Positions 53,086 through 60,708 of a stretch of 64,000 bases of DNA are shown piece after piece. Under the pieces are notes generated by a model. It was not told where the DNA came from, searched no databases, and saw only the letters and a list, made by a program, of their open reading frames with translations. The stretch lies in NCBI GenBank assembly GCA_030019365.1, contig JASEFA010000001.1:62001-126000 (forward strand), written 5' to 3'. The first letter of the stretch is position 1, and each line of letters begins with the position of its first letter. The translations under genes and the position numbers were made by a program. The stretch is from Bacillota bacterium. Lineage in GTDB: Bacteria > Bacillota > Sulfobacillia > JACIYH01.

Positions 53086-53750
53086 TCATAGCCGAACAAA
53101 AGCCCATCCCCGAGATAGCGGCCCAGGTGCGCCAGTGCCAGAAGGTGCTGGTGCTGGGGTGCGGCGGCTGCGTCACCGTGTGCCAGGCCGGCGGTGAAAA
53201 GGAGGCGGAGATCCTGGCCTCGGCCCTGCGCCTGATGGGGGCCCGGGAGGGCTGGGACACCGCCTTCGACAGCATGGCCATCACCCGCCAGTGCGACCCC
53301 GAGTACCTGGACGGCATCGCCAGGAAGGTGACAGAGTACGACGCCATCCTCTCCCTGGGGTGCGGGGTGGGGGTCAACTACCTGGCCGAGCACTTCCCCC
53401 GCACCTGGGTGGTGCCGGGGCTGAACACCAAGGGGGCGGGAGCCACCCTGGAGGCGGGCGTATGGGAAGAAAGGTGCCTGGCCTGCGGGGACTGCATCCT
53501 GCACCTGACGGGCGGTATCTGCCCCCTCACCCGCTGCTCCAAGAGCCTGCTCAACGGTCCCTGCGGCGGCTCCCAGGCGGGAAAGTGCGAGATCTCCCCG
53601 GACGTGGCCTGCGGGTGGCAGCTCATCTACGACCGCCTGAGGCAACTCGACCGGCTCGACCTCCTGCTGGAGATCAGAGACCCCAAGGACTGGTCGCGGA
53701 CCCATGACGGCGGTCTGCGCCGGGTGGTGAAGGAGGAGGCCCGGCTATGA
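53082..53750 (+). CDS. metV: MetV, accessory subunit of methylene-THF reductase
   Basis: 222 residues from GTG 53082. The N-terminal part LVLGCGGCVTVCQAGGEKEA and LSLGCGVGVNYLAEHFP, plus the C-terminal Cys-rich segment ERCLACGDCILHLTGGICPL, TRCSKSLLNGPCGGSQAGKC, match the MetV / methylene-THF reductase C-terminal domain family that binds Fe-S clusters and/or zinc. It is reported to raise MetF activity when co-produced with it in Moorella. Overlaps both mvhD and metF by 4 bp. Confidence 0.93.
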   Translation: MIIAEQKPIPEIAAQVRQCQKVLVLGCGGCVTVCQAGGEKEAEILASALRLMGAREGWDTAFDSMAITRQCDPEYLDGIARKVTEYDAILSLGCGVGVNYLAEHFPRTWVVPGLNTKGAGATLEAGVWEERCLACGDCILHLTGGICPLTRCSKSLLNGPCGGSQAGKCEISPDVACGWQLIYDRLRQLDRLDLLLEIRDPKDWSRTHDGGLRRVVKEEARL

Positions 53751-54697
53751 GCCAGAACGGGTGCAAGACGGAAAGCCGGCTAGAGCGGGTACTGCGGGAG
53801 GGTCACTTCGCCGTCACCGCCGAGGTGGGCCCCCCCAAGAGCGCCTCTTCCAAGGGGATATCGCGCCACGCGGCGGCCATCAAGGAGGTGGCCGACGCCA
53901 TCAACCTCACCGACAACCAGACCGCCATCGTGCGCCTGTGCAGTCTGGCCGCCGCCGCGCACGTCATGCAGGCCGGCGGCGAGCCGGTGATGCAGATCAC
54001 CTGCCGGGACCGCAACCGTATCGCCATCCAGTCCGACCTGCTGGGCGCCTACAGCCTGGGCGTGCGCAACGTCCTCTGTCTGACCGGGGACCACATCAGC
54101 TTCGGCAATCATCCCCAGGCCCGCACCGTGTACGACCTGGATTCCGTCCAACTGGTGCGGCTGGTGCACGACATGCGGGAGAACCGCCGCTTCCAGAACG
54201 GTGAGGAGATCAAGGTGGCCCCGCCCCGCTTCTTCGTAGGCGCCGCGGAGAACCCCTTCGCCGACCCGGTGGAGTTCCGGGCCCTGCGCTTGGGCAAGAA
54301 GGCGAAGGCCGGGGCCGACTTCATCCAGACCCAGGCCGTATTCGACCTGGACCGCTTCGGCCAGTTCATGCGGGTGGTGCGGGACATGGGCCTGGACGAG
54401 CAGGTCTTCATCCTGGCCGGTATCGTGCCCACCAAATCGGCGAAGGCCCTCGAGCGCACCGCCACCGTGCCCGGCATGGTGGTGCCCCAGGAGCTCATCG
54501 ACCGGATGAAGGGAGCAGCCGACCAGGAGAAGGAAGGCGTAGCCATCGCCGTGGAGCTCATCTCCCGCCTGCGGGAAATCCCGGGCGTGCGCGGCGTGCA
54601 CATCATGGCCATCGCCTGGGAGGAAATCGTCCCCGAAATCGTCAAGGAGGCCGGCCTGCTCCCCCGTCCCCGCCTGGAGGTCGCCAGCCCCGCCTAG
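53747..54697 (+). CDS. metF: Methylenetetrahydrofolate reductase
   Basis: 316 residues. It reduces 5,10-methylene-THF to 5-methyl-THF with a flavin (FMN in the Moorella enzyme). Visible TIM-barrel motifs are FAVTAEVGPPKSASSKGI, VADAINLTDNQTAIVRLCSL, EPVMQITCRDRNRIAIQSDL (motif CRDRNR), GVRNVLCLTGDHISFG, GADFIQTQAVFDLDRFGQFM (motif FIQTQ) and VHIMAIAWEEIVPEIV. It is last in the operon; its product is the substrate of AcsE encoded upstream. Activity probably needs MetV and the HdrCBA-MvhD module. Confidence 0.96.
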   Translation: MSQNGCKTESRLERVLREGHFAVTAEVGPPKSASSKGISRHAAAIKEVADAINLTDNQTAIVRLCSLAAAAHVMQAGGEPVMQITCRDRNRIAIQSDLLGAYSLGVRNVLCLTGDHISFGNHPQARTVYDLDSVQLVRLVHDMRENRRFQNGEEIKVAPPRFFVGAAENPFADPVEFRALRLGKKAKAGADFIQTQAVFDLDRFGQFMRVVRDMGLDEQVFILAGIVPTKSAKALERTATVPGMVVPQELIDRMKGAADQEKEGVAIAVELISRLREIPGVRGVHIMAIAWEEIVPEIVKEAGLLPRPRLEVASPA

Positions 54698-55132
54698 GCT
54701 CTGCCCCGCACGCAGGTGGGCGCACCCTCGTGGAGGCGGCCACCCCCGCCTGAGGTCAGCTGGAGGAGCCCACACATGAAGATAGCTGAGGGTATCCACA
54801 GCTGATGAGAAATCCACCGCTCTGGTATGATTTGGGTGGCGGTTTTTGCGCCGCATCCCGCTGCTGCGGGCACCCCAGGTACCCCCGGGGTGCCCGGCGT
54901 CTGGCCGATGTGTGACATAAAGCCGGGGCCGGCTGGTTATGTAACTGGCTGGCGGCCCGGACCGGGGGCAGGTGCGCCAACTGGATAATTCCTCACCGCT
55001 TCTCCCGGCCGGTAGTGATGAAAGAATCGACACCGCCGGCATGCAACTCATCAACGACGTGCTGCCGGACAGCGCCGCCAGGTGCGGGCCGAGCGGAAGG
55101 AGGGGGGGTCCCCTGCGGACCCTCCCCCATCC
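54698..55132. other. Non-coding region with hairpins after the acetyl-CoA pathway operon
   Basis: No credible gene. ACCGC and GCGGT with a following TTTTTG (about 54820-54848) form a weak terminator-like structure about 125 bp after metF. A strong 9 bp hairpin GGGCACCCC/GGGGTGCCC lies at 54868-54895. A TATCCACA sequence at about 54793 resembles a single DnaA-type box, which alone means little. Near the right end, GGTCC/GGACC with G- and C-runs (about 55104-55127) would form a hairpin at the 3' end of the minus-strand ferredoxin gene. Confidence 0.5.
54868..54895 (+). terminator. Strong GC hairpin downstream of metF
   Basis: Perfect 9 bp stem GGGCACCCC/GGGGTGCCC with a 10 nt loop. No T-run follows, so it may protect the 3' end of the operon transcript rather than terminate it on its own. 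Confidence 0.4.
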
Positions 55133-55336
55133 CTAGACCATGCGGATGGCCTTGAGCGGGCAGGTGACGGCACATTTGGCACACCCCCGGCACATGGCCA
55201 CCTGATATGGCACTTCGTAGGGGCTGTCTTGCCTGAGGATGCGGTTCGGGCACACCTGCGCTGCTACGCACACGCCGCCCTCGCAGTGGGCGGCGTCGCA
55301 CCTGGTGGGGTCAACGACTGCCATGGCTTTCGGCAT
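55133..55336 (-). CDS. Small ferredoxin-like 4Fe-4S protein
   Basis: 67 residues. The second motif MCRGCAKCAVTCPLKAI is a full CxxCxxCxxxCP cluster site. The first, RCDAAHCEGGVCVAAQVCPN, has wider Cys spacing, so the first cluster would be atypical or absent. It is probably a soluble electron carrier. The start ATG 55336 lies within the end of the upstream coiled-coil gene (26 bp overlap), so both are co-translated on the minus strand. Confidence 0.8.
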   Translation of the reverse strand: MPKAMAVVDPTRCDAAHCEGGVCVAAQVCPNRILRQDSPYEVPYQVAMCRGCAKCAVTCPLKAIRMV

Positions 55337-55523
55337 TGCGGGCCGCCTCCCGAGCCTTCTCCAGCTTCTCTTCGAGGTCCTCCAGTTCCGTGAGCATGGC
55401 CGGCCGCACCGAATGGCGGGGCAACCGCCCTTTCAACTCCTCGATTTCGGCCTCCAGCCGCTCGATCTCCGCCTGCAGCCTGTCGGTCCGAGCCCGGGGT
55501 TCACCGTTCGCGTCCATGGTCAT
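55311..55523 (-). CDS. Small coiled-coil protein upstream of the ferredoxin
   Basis: 70 residues, or 68 from the second ATG at 55517, which has CAGGGG 7 bp upstream. Almost the whole chain is heptad-patterned: RTDRLQAEIERLEAEIEELK, then a short break GRLPRHSVRPAM, then LTELEDLEEKLEKAREAARN. That predicts a helical hairpin or antiparallel coiled coil. Function unknown. The overlap with the ferredoxin gene suggests that the two proteins interact. Confidence 0.65.
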   Translation of the reverse strand: MTMDANGEPRARTDRLQAEIERLEAEIEELKGRLPRHSVRPAMLTELEDLEEKLEKAREAARNAESHGSR

Positions 55524-55535
55524 ACCCCTGGGGGT

Positions 55536-55564
55536 ATTATAGCGCCTGGCAGCAGCCTAGTAAA
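55536..55564 (-). promoter_or_regulatory. Promoter of the coiled-coil/ferredoxin pair
   Basis: On the minus strand TTTACT (55559-55564), a 17 bp spacer and exact TATAAT (55536-55541). The expected transcription start near 55529 is only 6-12 nt from the ATG codons, so the mRNA would be almost leaderless. Confidence 0.65.
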
Positions 55565-55621
55565 CCGCCCCCCCGCGGGTTGGCGAGGGGCCAGCAGGAG
55601 GTGTGGCGAATTCCCCCGTCA

Positions 55622-55783
55622 TCAATGTTGATTTCTCCCGTGGCAGGGCCGGGCGAGCATAGCGAACTGGGCCGGGTCCTTCACCATCTCCCGGGCTACG
55701 AATTCCGGTAGGGGTAACCGCGGATGCAGCACGTAACTCATCCACAGTCTGATCGGGTCCTCCGGCGTGCGGCACGACGCCAT
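55622..55783 (-). CDS. Possible short ORF or remnant
   Basis: 53 codons from ATG 55783: SCRTPEDPIRLWMSYVLHPR then LPLPEFVAREMVKDPAQFAM and a final LARPCHGRNQH. The composition looks protein-like, unlike most shadow frames here. There is no clear ribosome binding site, and it overlaps the opposite-strand ABC fragment at its start. It could be a truncated gene end in a decayed region. Not recognised. Confidence 0.25.
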   Translation of the reverse strand: MASCRTPEDPIRLWMSYVLHPRLPLPEFVAREMVKDPAQFAMLARPCHGRNQH

Positions 55784-56062
55784 CGGGCCCGCGGCGGGCT
55801 GACCGTGCTGGCAGTCATGCACGACCTGAACCTGGCGGCCGCCTGGTGCGACCGTTTGCTGCTCCTGCACGAAGGCCGGGTGTTCGCGGACGGATCCCCT
55901 GAGGAAGTGATCACGCCGGAGGTGATCCGGCGCGTCTACGGGGCGGAGGTCCTGGTGCTCAGGAACCCGGTGTGCGGCTCTCCCTATGTGGTACCGGCCC
56001 TGCCAGCCCGGAGCCGGGAGACCGCTGCGGCGTCGGGGGCCGTCAGTTCCCGGGCGGGATAG
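55754..56062 (+). pseudogene. C-terminal fragment of a FecE/BtuD-type ABC transporter ATPase
   Basis: Reads LTVLAVMHDLNLAAAWCDRL with the switch His, then LLLLHEGRVFADGSPEEVIT and PEVIRRVYGAEVLVL, the conserved last quarter of iron-siderophore/cobalamin/haem importer ATPases. Walker A, the signature and Walker B are missing; the sequence before about 55754 is unrelated. Permease and binding-protein genes are absent. The 3' end runs about 80 bp antisense into the EAL gene. It is a deletion remnant, possibly of a corrinoid or iron uptake system. Confidence 0.7.
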
Positions 56063-57243
56063 GCGAACAGGTACCCCTGGGCCAGGTCCACGCCGACGGC
56101 AACCAGCGTGTCCAGTTCGGGGGGCTGTTCTACCCCCTCCGCCACCGTGGTGCATCCCAGGCGGCGGGCCAGGTGGGCCAGGGTCTCCACGACGACGCGG
56201 CGGGCGGGATCCCGGTGGCAGTTGGCCACCAGGTACCCATCTATCTTCACATAGTCTGGTTGCAGCTCCACCAGCGTGCGCAGGCTGGAGTATCCCGATC
56301 CCACGTCGTCGAGGGCTACCCCCAGACCGTGGGCGCGCGCCACCTCCACTGCCCGGCGCAGGCGTGCCAGGTCGGAGGCGGCCGAGCGCTCCGTCAACTC
56401 CAGGGTCACCTGCCCGGGCTCTATGCGGGCCTCCGCCAGCAGGTCTCCCAGCTTCTGCAGGTCGTAGGCGGGGTCGCTCAGCACCCCGGGGTCTACGTTG
56501 AGGAAGAGTCCCAGGTCGTCGAAGAGCCCGCGCACCCCGGCTATGGCCTGGCGGTGGCACAGCTCCTCCAGGCGGATGAGCAATCCATACTTCTGGGCCA
56601 GGTGGAAGAGGGTGAGAGGCTCCTGCCACCGGCTCCCTTCCGGCCCCCGGGAGAGGGCCTCGTACCCAACGGTGCGCCCATCGGTCAGGGATACGATGGG
56701 CTGGTACACGCTCTGTATCTGCCCCTGGCCCAGGATGGCCAGCATCTCCTGCCGGGAGAGGAAGTCCTCCAGGCCCATGTCGGACTTGGCCATGAGGACA
56801 GCCTCTTTCATGGCCTCGTAGATCAGGCGCTCCATGCGGCGGTCGGGACCGGCGCGGATCTCGGCGTACCCCAGGTGGACGGTGAGCTTGCGATCGAGGG
56901 GCAGGGTGCACACCGCCGCGTTGAGCCGTACCTCCAGCAGTTCGCGCAGTTGCTCCAGCTGGGGGCCCAGGTGGGGCTTTTCCCCGGGGTTGGGGAAAAA
57001 GAGCAGGAAGTCGTCCCCTCCCGTGGTGCAGGGCACGATCCCGGTGGCGTTCCCCAGGCGGAGGCCGGTGTGGCTCAACACCCTGCCCAGGGCGTCCAGG
57101 ATGGAGTCCCCGGTGCTGGTACCGCAACTCTCCTGTACCGAGGCGAAGCCGACCAGGTCCACGAACACCAGCCCGAGCACCCGGTGACGGCGGGCTATCT
57201 TGGCCAGTCGCGGGATGACCTCTGCGACAGCCGGTACCTGCAT
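55984..57243 (-). CDS. EAL-domain cyclic di-GMP phosphodiesterase with degenerate GGDEF domain
   Basis: 419 residues from ATG 57243, with GGGGGG 7 bp upstream. Residues 1-155 are a GGDEF fold whose signature is TTGGDDFLLFF, so cyclase activity is doubtful. Residues 170-415 are an EAL domain with its key residues: SVYQPIVSLTDGRTVGYEAL (EAL), LFLNVDP, VTLELTER, VALDDVGSGYSSL (DDxG), DYVKIDGYLV and TTVAEGVEQPPEL. The phosphodiesterase should therefore be active. No membrane helix or sensory domain is present. It probably lowers cyclic di-GMP. Confidence 0.88.
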   Translation of the reverse strand: MQVPAVAEVIPRLAKIARRHRVLGLVFVDLVGFASVQESCGTSTGDSILDALGRVLSHTGLRLGNATGIVPCTTGGDDFLLFFPNPGEKPHLGPQLEQLRELLEVRLNAAVCTLPLDRKLTVHLGYAEIRAGPDRRMERLIYEAMKEAVLMAKSDMGLEDFLSRQEMLAILGQGQIQSVYQPIVSLTDGRTVGYEALSRGPEGSRWQEPLTLFHLAQKYGLLIRLEELCHRQAIAGVRGLFDDLGLFLNVDPGVLSDPAYDLQKLGDLLAEARIEPGQVTLELTERSAASDLARLRRAVEVARAHGLGVALDDVGSGYSSLRTLVELQPDYVKIDGYLVANCHRDPARRVVVETLAHLARRLGCTTVAEGVEQPPELDTLVAVGVDLAQGYLFAYPARELTAPDAAAVSRLRAGRAGTT

Positions 57244-57383
57244 GTGCAACCCCCCACCGGCGCATTCACATGCCGGTTCGACCCGGTACGCCGAACCCAT
57301 TCTTCCCTCACTTAATATCGAATCCTGGCCTGTTCCTCTCCAGTTGCCTCCGACCGGGTAGCGCGTGTCAGGTTGCCCGGGAG

Positions 57384-57488
57384 TTGACGGTGCTGGTGGT
57401 GCTGTCCCTTTTCTACGTGGTGGCGGGATATCCGGGTTTCGTGTACATGCAGAAGACGGCCCGGCGCCGCGGTCTGGCCGCCCACTGA
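57384..57488 (+). CDS. Possible small membrane protein
   Basis: TTG 57384, or GTG 57390 with GGGAG 6 bp upstream, gives 32-34 residues: one hydrophobic helix (LVVLSLFYVVAGYPGFVYMQ) then a basic end KTARRRGLAAH. This is the shape of a small accessory membrane protein, with the basic tail inside. No partner is obvious. The rest of 57244-57686 holds only GC-rich sequence and the fumarase ribosome binding site. Confidence 0.3.
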   Translation: MTVLVVLSLFYVVAGYPGFVYMQKTARRRGLAAH

Positions 57489-57686
57489 GAGGCGTTTCCT
57501 TGGGCTGGAAGCAGGAGGGGGCTGGCAGGTGTCGAATCTCTCCATGGCGCCCCGCCGCCCCGTGACCTGCGTTTGCGGGCCGGCGCCGGTTGCGGGCGCG
57601 CGCGGGCGGCCGGCTTCTGGGCCGTCTGGCAGACGAGGCACCCGGCGTTGAGGAGTCGGAGTCCTGGCTAGAATGGGGGGAAGGGC

Positions 57687-58529
57687 ATGAGGGAAATCGA
57701 CGTGGCACGGGTTGCGGAAGCGGTGGCAAGGCTGTGTGAGGAAGCCAGCATGGACCTGGGTGAGGATGCCTTCGCGGCGCTGGAGAGAGCTCTGGAACAG
57801 GAAGAGTCGCCGGTGGGGAAGGATGTGATCGGGCAACTGATCGAGAACGCCCGCCTGGCCCGCAAGGAGTGGGTGCCCATGTGCCAGGACACCGGCGTGG
57901 CCGTGGTGCTGGTAGACGTGGGTCAGGACGTGCATGTGGTGGGCGGCTCCCTGGAGGAGGCCATCAACGCCGGGGTGCGCAAGGGCTACCAGGAAGGGTA
58001 CCTGCGCAAGTCGGTGGTGGGCGATCCCTTCGAGCGCAAGAACACGGGCGACAACACCCCGGCCGTGATCCACTACCGGGTGGTGCCTGGGGACAGGCTG
58101 AGGATTACGGTGCTGCCCAAGGGAGCCGGCTCGGAGAACATGAGCGCCCTCAAGATGCTGACTCCGGCGGACGGGCTGGAGGGCGTGATGGATTTCGTGG
58201 TGGATGTGGTGGATGAGGCGGGATCGAATCCCTGCCCCCCGATCATAGTAGGCGTGGGGGTGGGAGGTACCATGGACCAGGCGGCCCTGCTGGCCAAGCG
58301 GGCGCTGGCGCGGCCCGTGGGTCAACCCCATCGCCGCCCCGAGATAGCCGGTGTCGAGGAGAAGCTGCTGCAGCGGATTAACCGGCTCGGGATCGGGCCG
58401 CAGGGCCTGGGCGGACGGGTGACGGCGCTGGCCGTGCACATGGAGGTATACCCCACTCACATCGCCTGCCTGCCGGTGGCGGTGAACCTGCAATGTCATG
58501 CGGCCCGGCACAAGGAAGCCGTGCTCTAA
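57687..58529 (+). CDS. fumA: Class I fumarate hydratase, alpha subunit
   Basis: 280 residues. The two-subunit, oxygen-sensitive 4Fe-4S fumarase interconverts fumarate and malate. The alpha subunit carries the cluster cysteines: PMCQDTGVAVVLVDVG, NPCPPIIVGVGVGGTMDQAA (motif GVGVGGT) and CLPVAVNLQCHAARH. VVGDPFERKNTGDNTPAVIH is another family block. ATG 57687 has GGGGGGAAGG upstream. It is first in a C4-dicarboxylate gene run and is followed 71 bp later by the beta subunit. Confidence 0.95.
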   Translation: MREIDVARVAEAVARLCEEASMDLGEDAFAALERALEQEESPVGKDVIGQLIENARLARKEWVPMCQDTGVAVVLVDVGQDVHVVGGSLEEAINAGVRKGYQEGYLRKSVVGDPFERKNTGDNTPAVIHYRVVPGDRLRITVLPKGAGSENMSALKMLTPADGLEGVMDFVVDVVDEAGSNPCPPIIVGVGVGGTMDQAALLAKRALARPVGQPHRRPEIAGVEEKLLQRINRLGIGPQGLGGRVTALAVHMEVYPTHIACLPVAVNLQCHAARHKEAVL

Positions 58530-58600
58530 GGCCGGCGGCCAGCCTCGCGTGGTGCCACGGAGCCAGGCCGGGTTGTCTTGGGCTTGAGGAGGGAGAGCAG

Positions 58601-59161
58601 ATGTCTCTGAAGCAGGTGACCACGCCCCTGACCGACGAGGCGGTAGCGGAACTGCGGGCGGGGGACAGGGTGCTGATTTCCGGGTACATCTATGCGGCAC
58701 GGGATGCCGCCCACAAGCGGCTGTACGAGCTCTTGCAGAAGGGGGAAGAGCTTCCGTTCGACATCGAGGGGGCGGTGGTGTACTACGTGGGGCCCACGCC
58801 GCCCAAGCCGGGGCAGGTGATCGGTTCGGCCGGGCCCACCACCTCGGGACGGATGGACCCTTACACCCCGGCCTTGATCCGGGTGGGACTCAAGGGGATG
58901 ATCGGCAAGGGCCTCCGCTCGCAGGCCGTGAAAGACGCCATGAAGGAGCACGGGGCGGTGTACTTCGCCGCCGTGGGCGGCGCCGGTGCACTGATAGCGA
59001 AGAGCATTGTGGAGTCGGAAGTGGTGGCATACGAGGATCTGGGGGCGGAGGCGATAAGGCGGCTGCGGGTGGAGAACTTCCCTGTGGTGGTGGTGAACGA
59101 CCGCTACGGTGGTGACCTGTACGAGGAGGGCAGGGCCCGCTACCGCCTGGCCGAGGAGTGA
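58601..59161 (+). CDS. fumB: Class I fumarate hydratase, beta subunit
   Basis: 186 residues from ATG 58601, preceded by GAGGAGGGAGAG. The C-terminal-type subunit of two-part class I fumarases/tartrate dehydratases. The substrate-binding signatures are SGYIYAARDAAHKRL, YYVGPTPPKPGQVIGSAGPT and TSGRMDPYTPAL, followed by GKGLRSQAVKDAMKEHGAVY and AVGGAGALIAKS. Together with the alpha subunit it forms the complete enzyme. Confidence 0.95.
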   Translation: MSLKQVTTPLTDEAVAELRAGDRVLISGYIYAARDAAHKRLYELLQKGEELPFDIEGAVVYYVGPTPPKPGQVIGSAGPTTSGRMDPYTPALIRVGLKGMIGKGLRSQAVKDAMKEHGAVYFAAVGGAGALIAKSIVESEVVAYEDLGAEAIRRLRVENFPVVVVNDRYGGDLYEEGRARYRLAEE

Positions 59162-59311
59162 ACAACCAGTGAACCACCCGCGTTCCTGTGATGGACGCCG
59201 GTCGCCCGCGAGCGAGCCGGGGATGGTCGCTGGCAGCCTGGATGACCGGTGCTGGTGGGTTGGCTGAGCGGGCGAGGGGCAGGACGTAGCAAAACTGAGG
59301 AGGAGATGGAG

Positions 59312-60649
59312 ATGGCGACTCCGGAGGAACTGCTGGCCAAGACGAAGAAGCCGGCGCAGGATGCCATGCGGCTGCACCCATACTATCGTGGCAAGATCGA
59401 AACCTATCCGCGTTGCGCGGTGCGCAACATGGATGACTTCTCCATCTGGTACACACCCGGGGTGGCGGAGCCCTGCCGGGATATCCAGAAGAATGTCGAG
59501 CGGGTGTACGATTACACATGGAAGTGGAACGTGATCGCGGTGGTGTCCGACGGTACCCGCGTGCTGGGTCTGGGGAACATCGGGCCGGAGGCGGCCATGC
59601 CGGTCATGGAGGGCAAGGCCCTCCTGTTCAAGTACCTGGGCGGGGTGGATGCGGTGCCCATCTGCCTGCGCACCACCGACCCGGACGAGTTCATCCGCAC
59701 CGTGAAGCTGCTGGAGCCATCCTTCGGGGGGATCAACCTGGAGGACATCGAACAGCCCAAGTGCTTCCGCATCCTGGAGACCCTGCGGCGGGAGATGGAG
59801 ATCCCGGTGTGGCACGACGACCAGCAGGGGACGGCGGCGGTGACTCTGGCCGGCCTGCTGGGTGCCCTCAAGGTGGTGGGCAAGAAGCTGGAGGACGCTC
59901 GCATCGCCATGATCGGGGCCGGCGCGGCCAACGTGGCCTGTGCGCGGGTGATCATAGGGGCGGGTGCCGACCCCGGGCGCATCATCATGTGTGATTCCCG
60001 TGGCATCCTGCACAAGGGCCGCACGGAGCTGCGGGAGACTCACCGGGACAAGTGGGAGCTGGCCCAGAAGACGAACGCCGGGGGCCGCACCGGTGGCATC
60101 GCCGAGGCCATGAAGGGGATGGACGCCGTGATCGGGCTGTCGAAGCCCGGTCCCGGGACCATCAAGCCCGAGTGGGTGAAGGCCATGGCGCCCGACCCCG
60201 TCGTGCTCACCATGGCCAACCCCGTGCCGGAGATCTGGCCGTGGGAGGCGAAGGAAGCCGGGGTGGCGGTGGTGGCCACGGCGCGCTCTGACTTCCCCAA
60301 CCAGGTGAACAACTCCCTGGGATTCCCCAGCATCTTCCGGGGGGCCCTGGACGTGCGGGCGCGCACCATCACCGACGATATGTGCATCGAGGCGGCGCGG
60401 GAGCTGGCCCGCTATGCCGAAGATAAGGGGCTGAGCGCGGAGTACATCCTGCCCACCATGGAGGAGTGGGAGGTGTACCCGCGGGTGGCCGCTGCGGTGG
60501 GGACGAAGGCCATCGAGCAGGGGGTGGCGCGCATCGCCCTCACCCGGGAGGAGCTCAAGGCCCGCGCCGAGCAGCTCATCCGCAAGGCGCGCGACGGTGC
60601 GGCCCTCCTCATGCGGGAAGGGATCATCCCGCCGGTGCCGGCCGAATGA
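59312..60649 (+). CDS. maeB: Malic enzyme (malate dehydrogenase, decarboxylating)
   Basis: 445 residues, the short bacterial type without a phosphotransacetylase domain. It interconverts malate with pyruvate plus CO2 using NAD(P). Motifs are IWYTPGVAEPCRDIQ, VVSDGTRVLGLGNIGPEAAM (motif LGLGNIGP), WHDDQQGTAAVTLAGLLGAL with the metal-binding Asp pair, the Rossmann site MIGAGAANVACARVIIGAGA and LTMANPVPEI. ATG 59312 is 8 bp from GAGGAGGAG; ATG 59306 is too close. It lies between fumarase and succinyl-CoA ligase, so it probably links the pyruvate pool to the C4 branch. Confidence 0.94.
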   Translation: MATPEELLAKTKKPAQDAMRLHPYYRGKIETYPRCAVRNMDDFSIWYTPGVAEPCRDIQKNVERVYDYTWKWNVIAVVSDGTRVLGLGNIGPEAAMPVMEGKALLFKYLGGVDAVPICLRTTDPDEFIRTVKLLEPSFGGINLEDIEQPKCFRILETLRREMEIPVWHDDQQGTAAVTLAGLLGALKVVGKKLEDARIAMIGAGAANVACARVIIGAGADPGRIIMCDSRGILHKGRTELRETHRDKWELAQKTNAGGRTGGIAEAMKGMDAVIGLSKPGPGTIKPEWVKAMAPDPVVLTMANPVPEIWPWEAKEAGVAVVATARSDFPNQVNNSLGFPSIFRGALDVRARTITDDMCIEAARELARYAEDKGLSAEYILPTMEEWEVYPRVAAAVGTKAIEQGVARIALTREELKARAEQLIRKARDGAALLMREGIIPPVPAE

Positions 60650-60655
60650 GATGAA

Positions 60656-60690
60656 GGGGGCCGCCCGGCAACCGTACCGGGCGGTCCCCC
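60656..60690 (+). terminator. Strong hairpin between malic enzyme and sucC
   Basis: GGGGGCCGCCCGG at 60656-60668 pairs with CCGGGCGGTCCCCC at 60677-60690 (13 bp with one bulged base, 8 nt loop), just ahead of the sucC ribosome binding site. The tail is CTCTCC, not a T-run, so partial termination or mRNA processing is more likely than full termination. Confidence 0.6.
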
Positions 60691-60708
60691 TCTCCTGGAG
60701 GCGCAGTT

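Noticed and set aside
54786-54804. TATCCACA as a possible DnaA box and replication origin signal
   Set aside because: A single imperfect box without a cluster, AT-rich unwinding region, or dnaA/dnaN genes nearby.
54993-55301. 102-codon minus-strand frame overlapping the ferredoxin gene
   Set aside because: Different frame from the ferredoxin; no cluster motif and Arg/Gly/Pro-rich composition.
57270-57383. N-terminal extension of the small membrane ORF
   Set aside because: Pro/Ser-rich with no ribosome binding site; only the last 32-34 codons look like protein.
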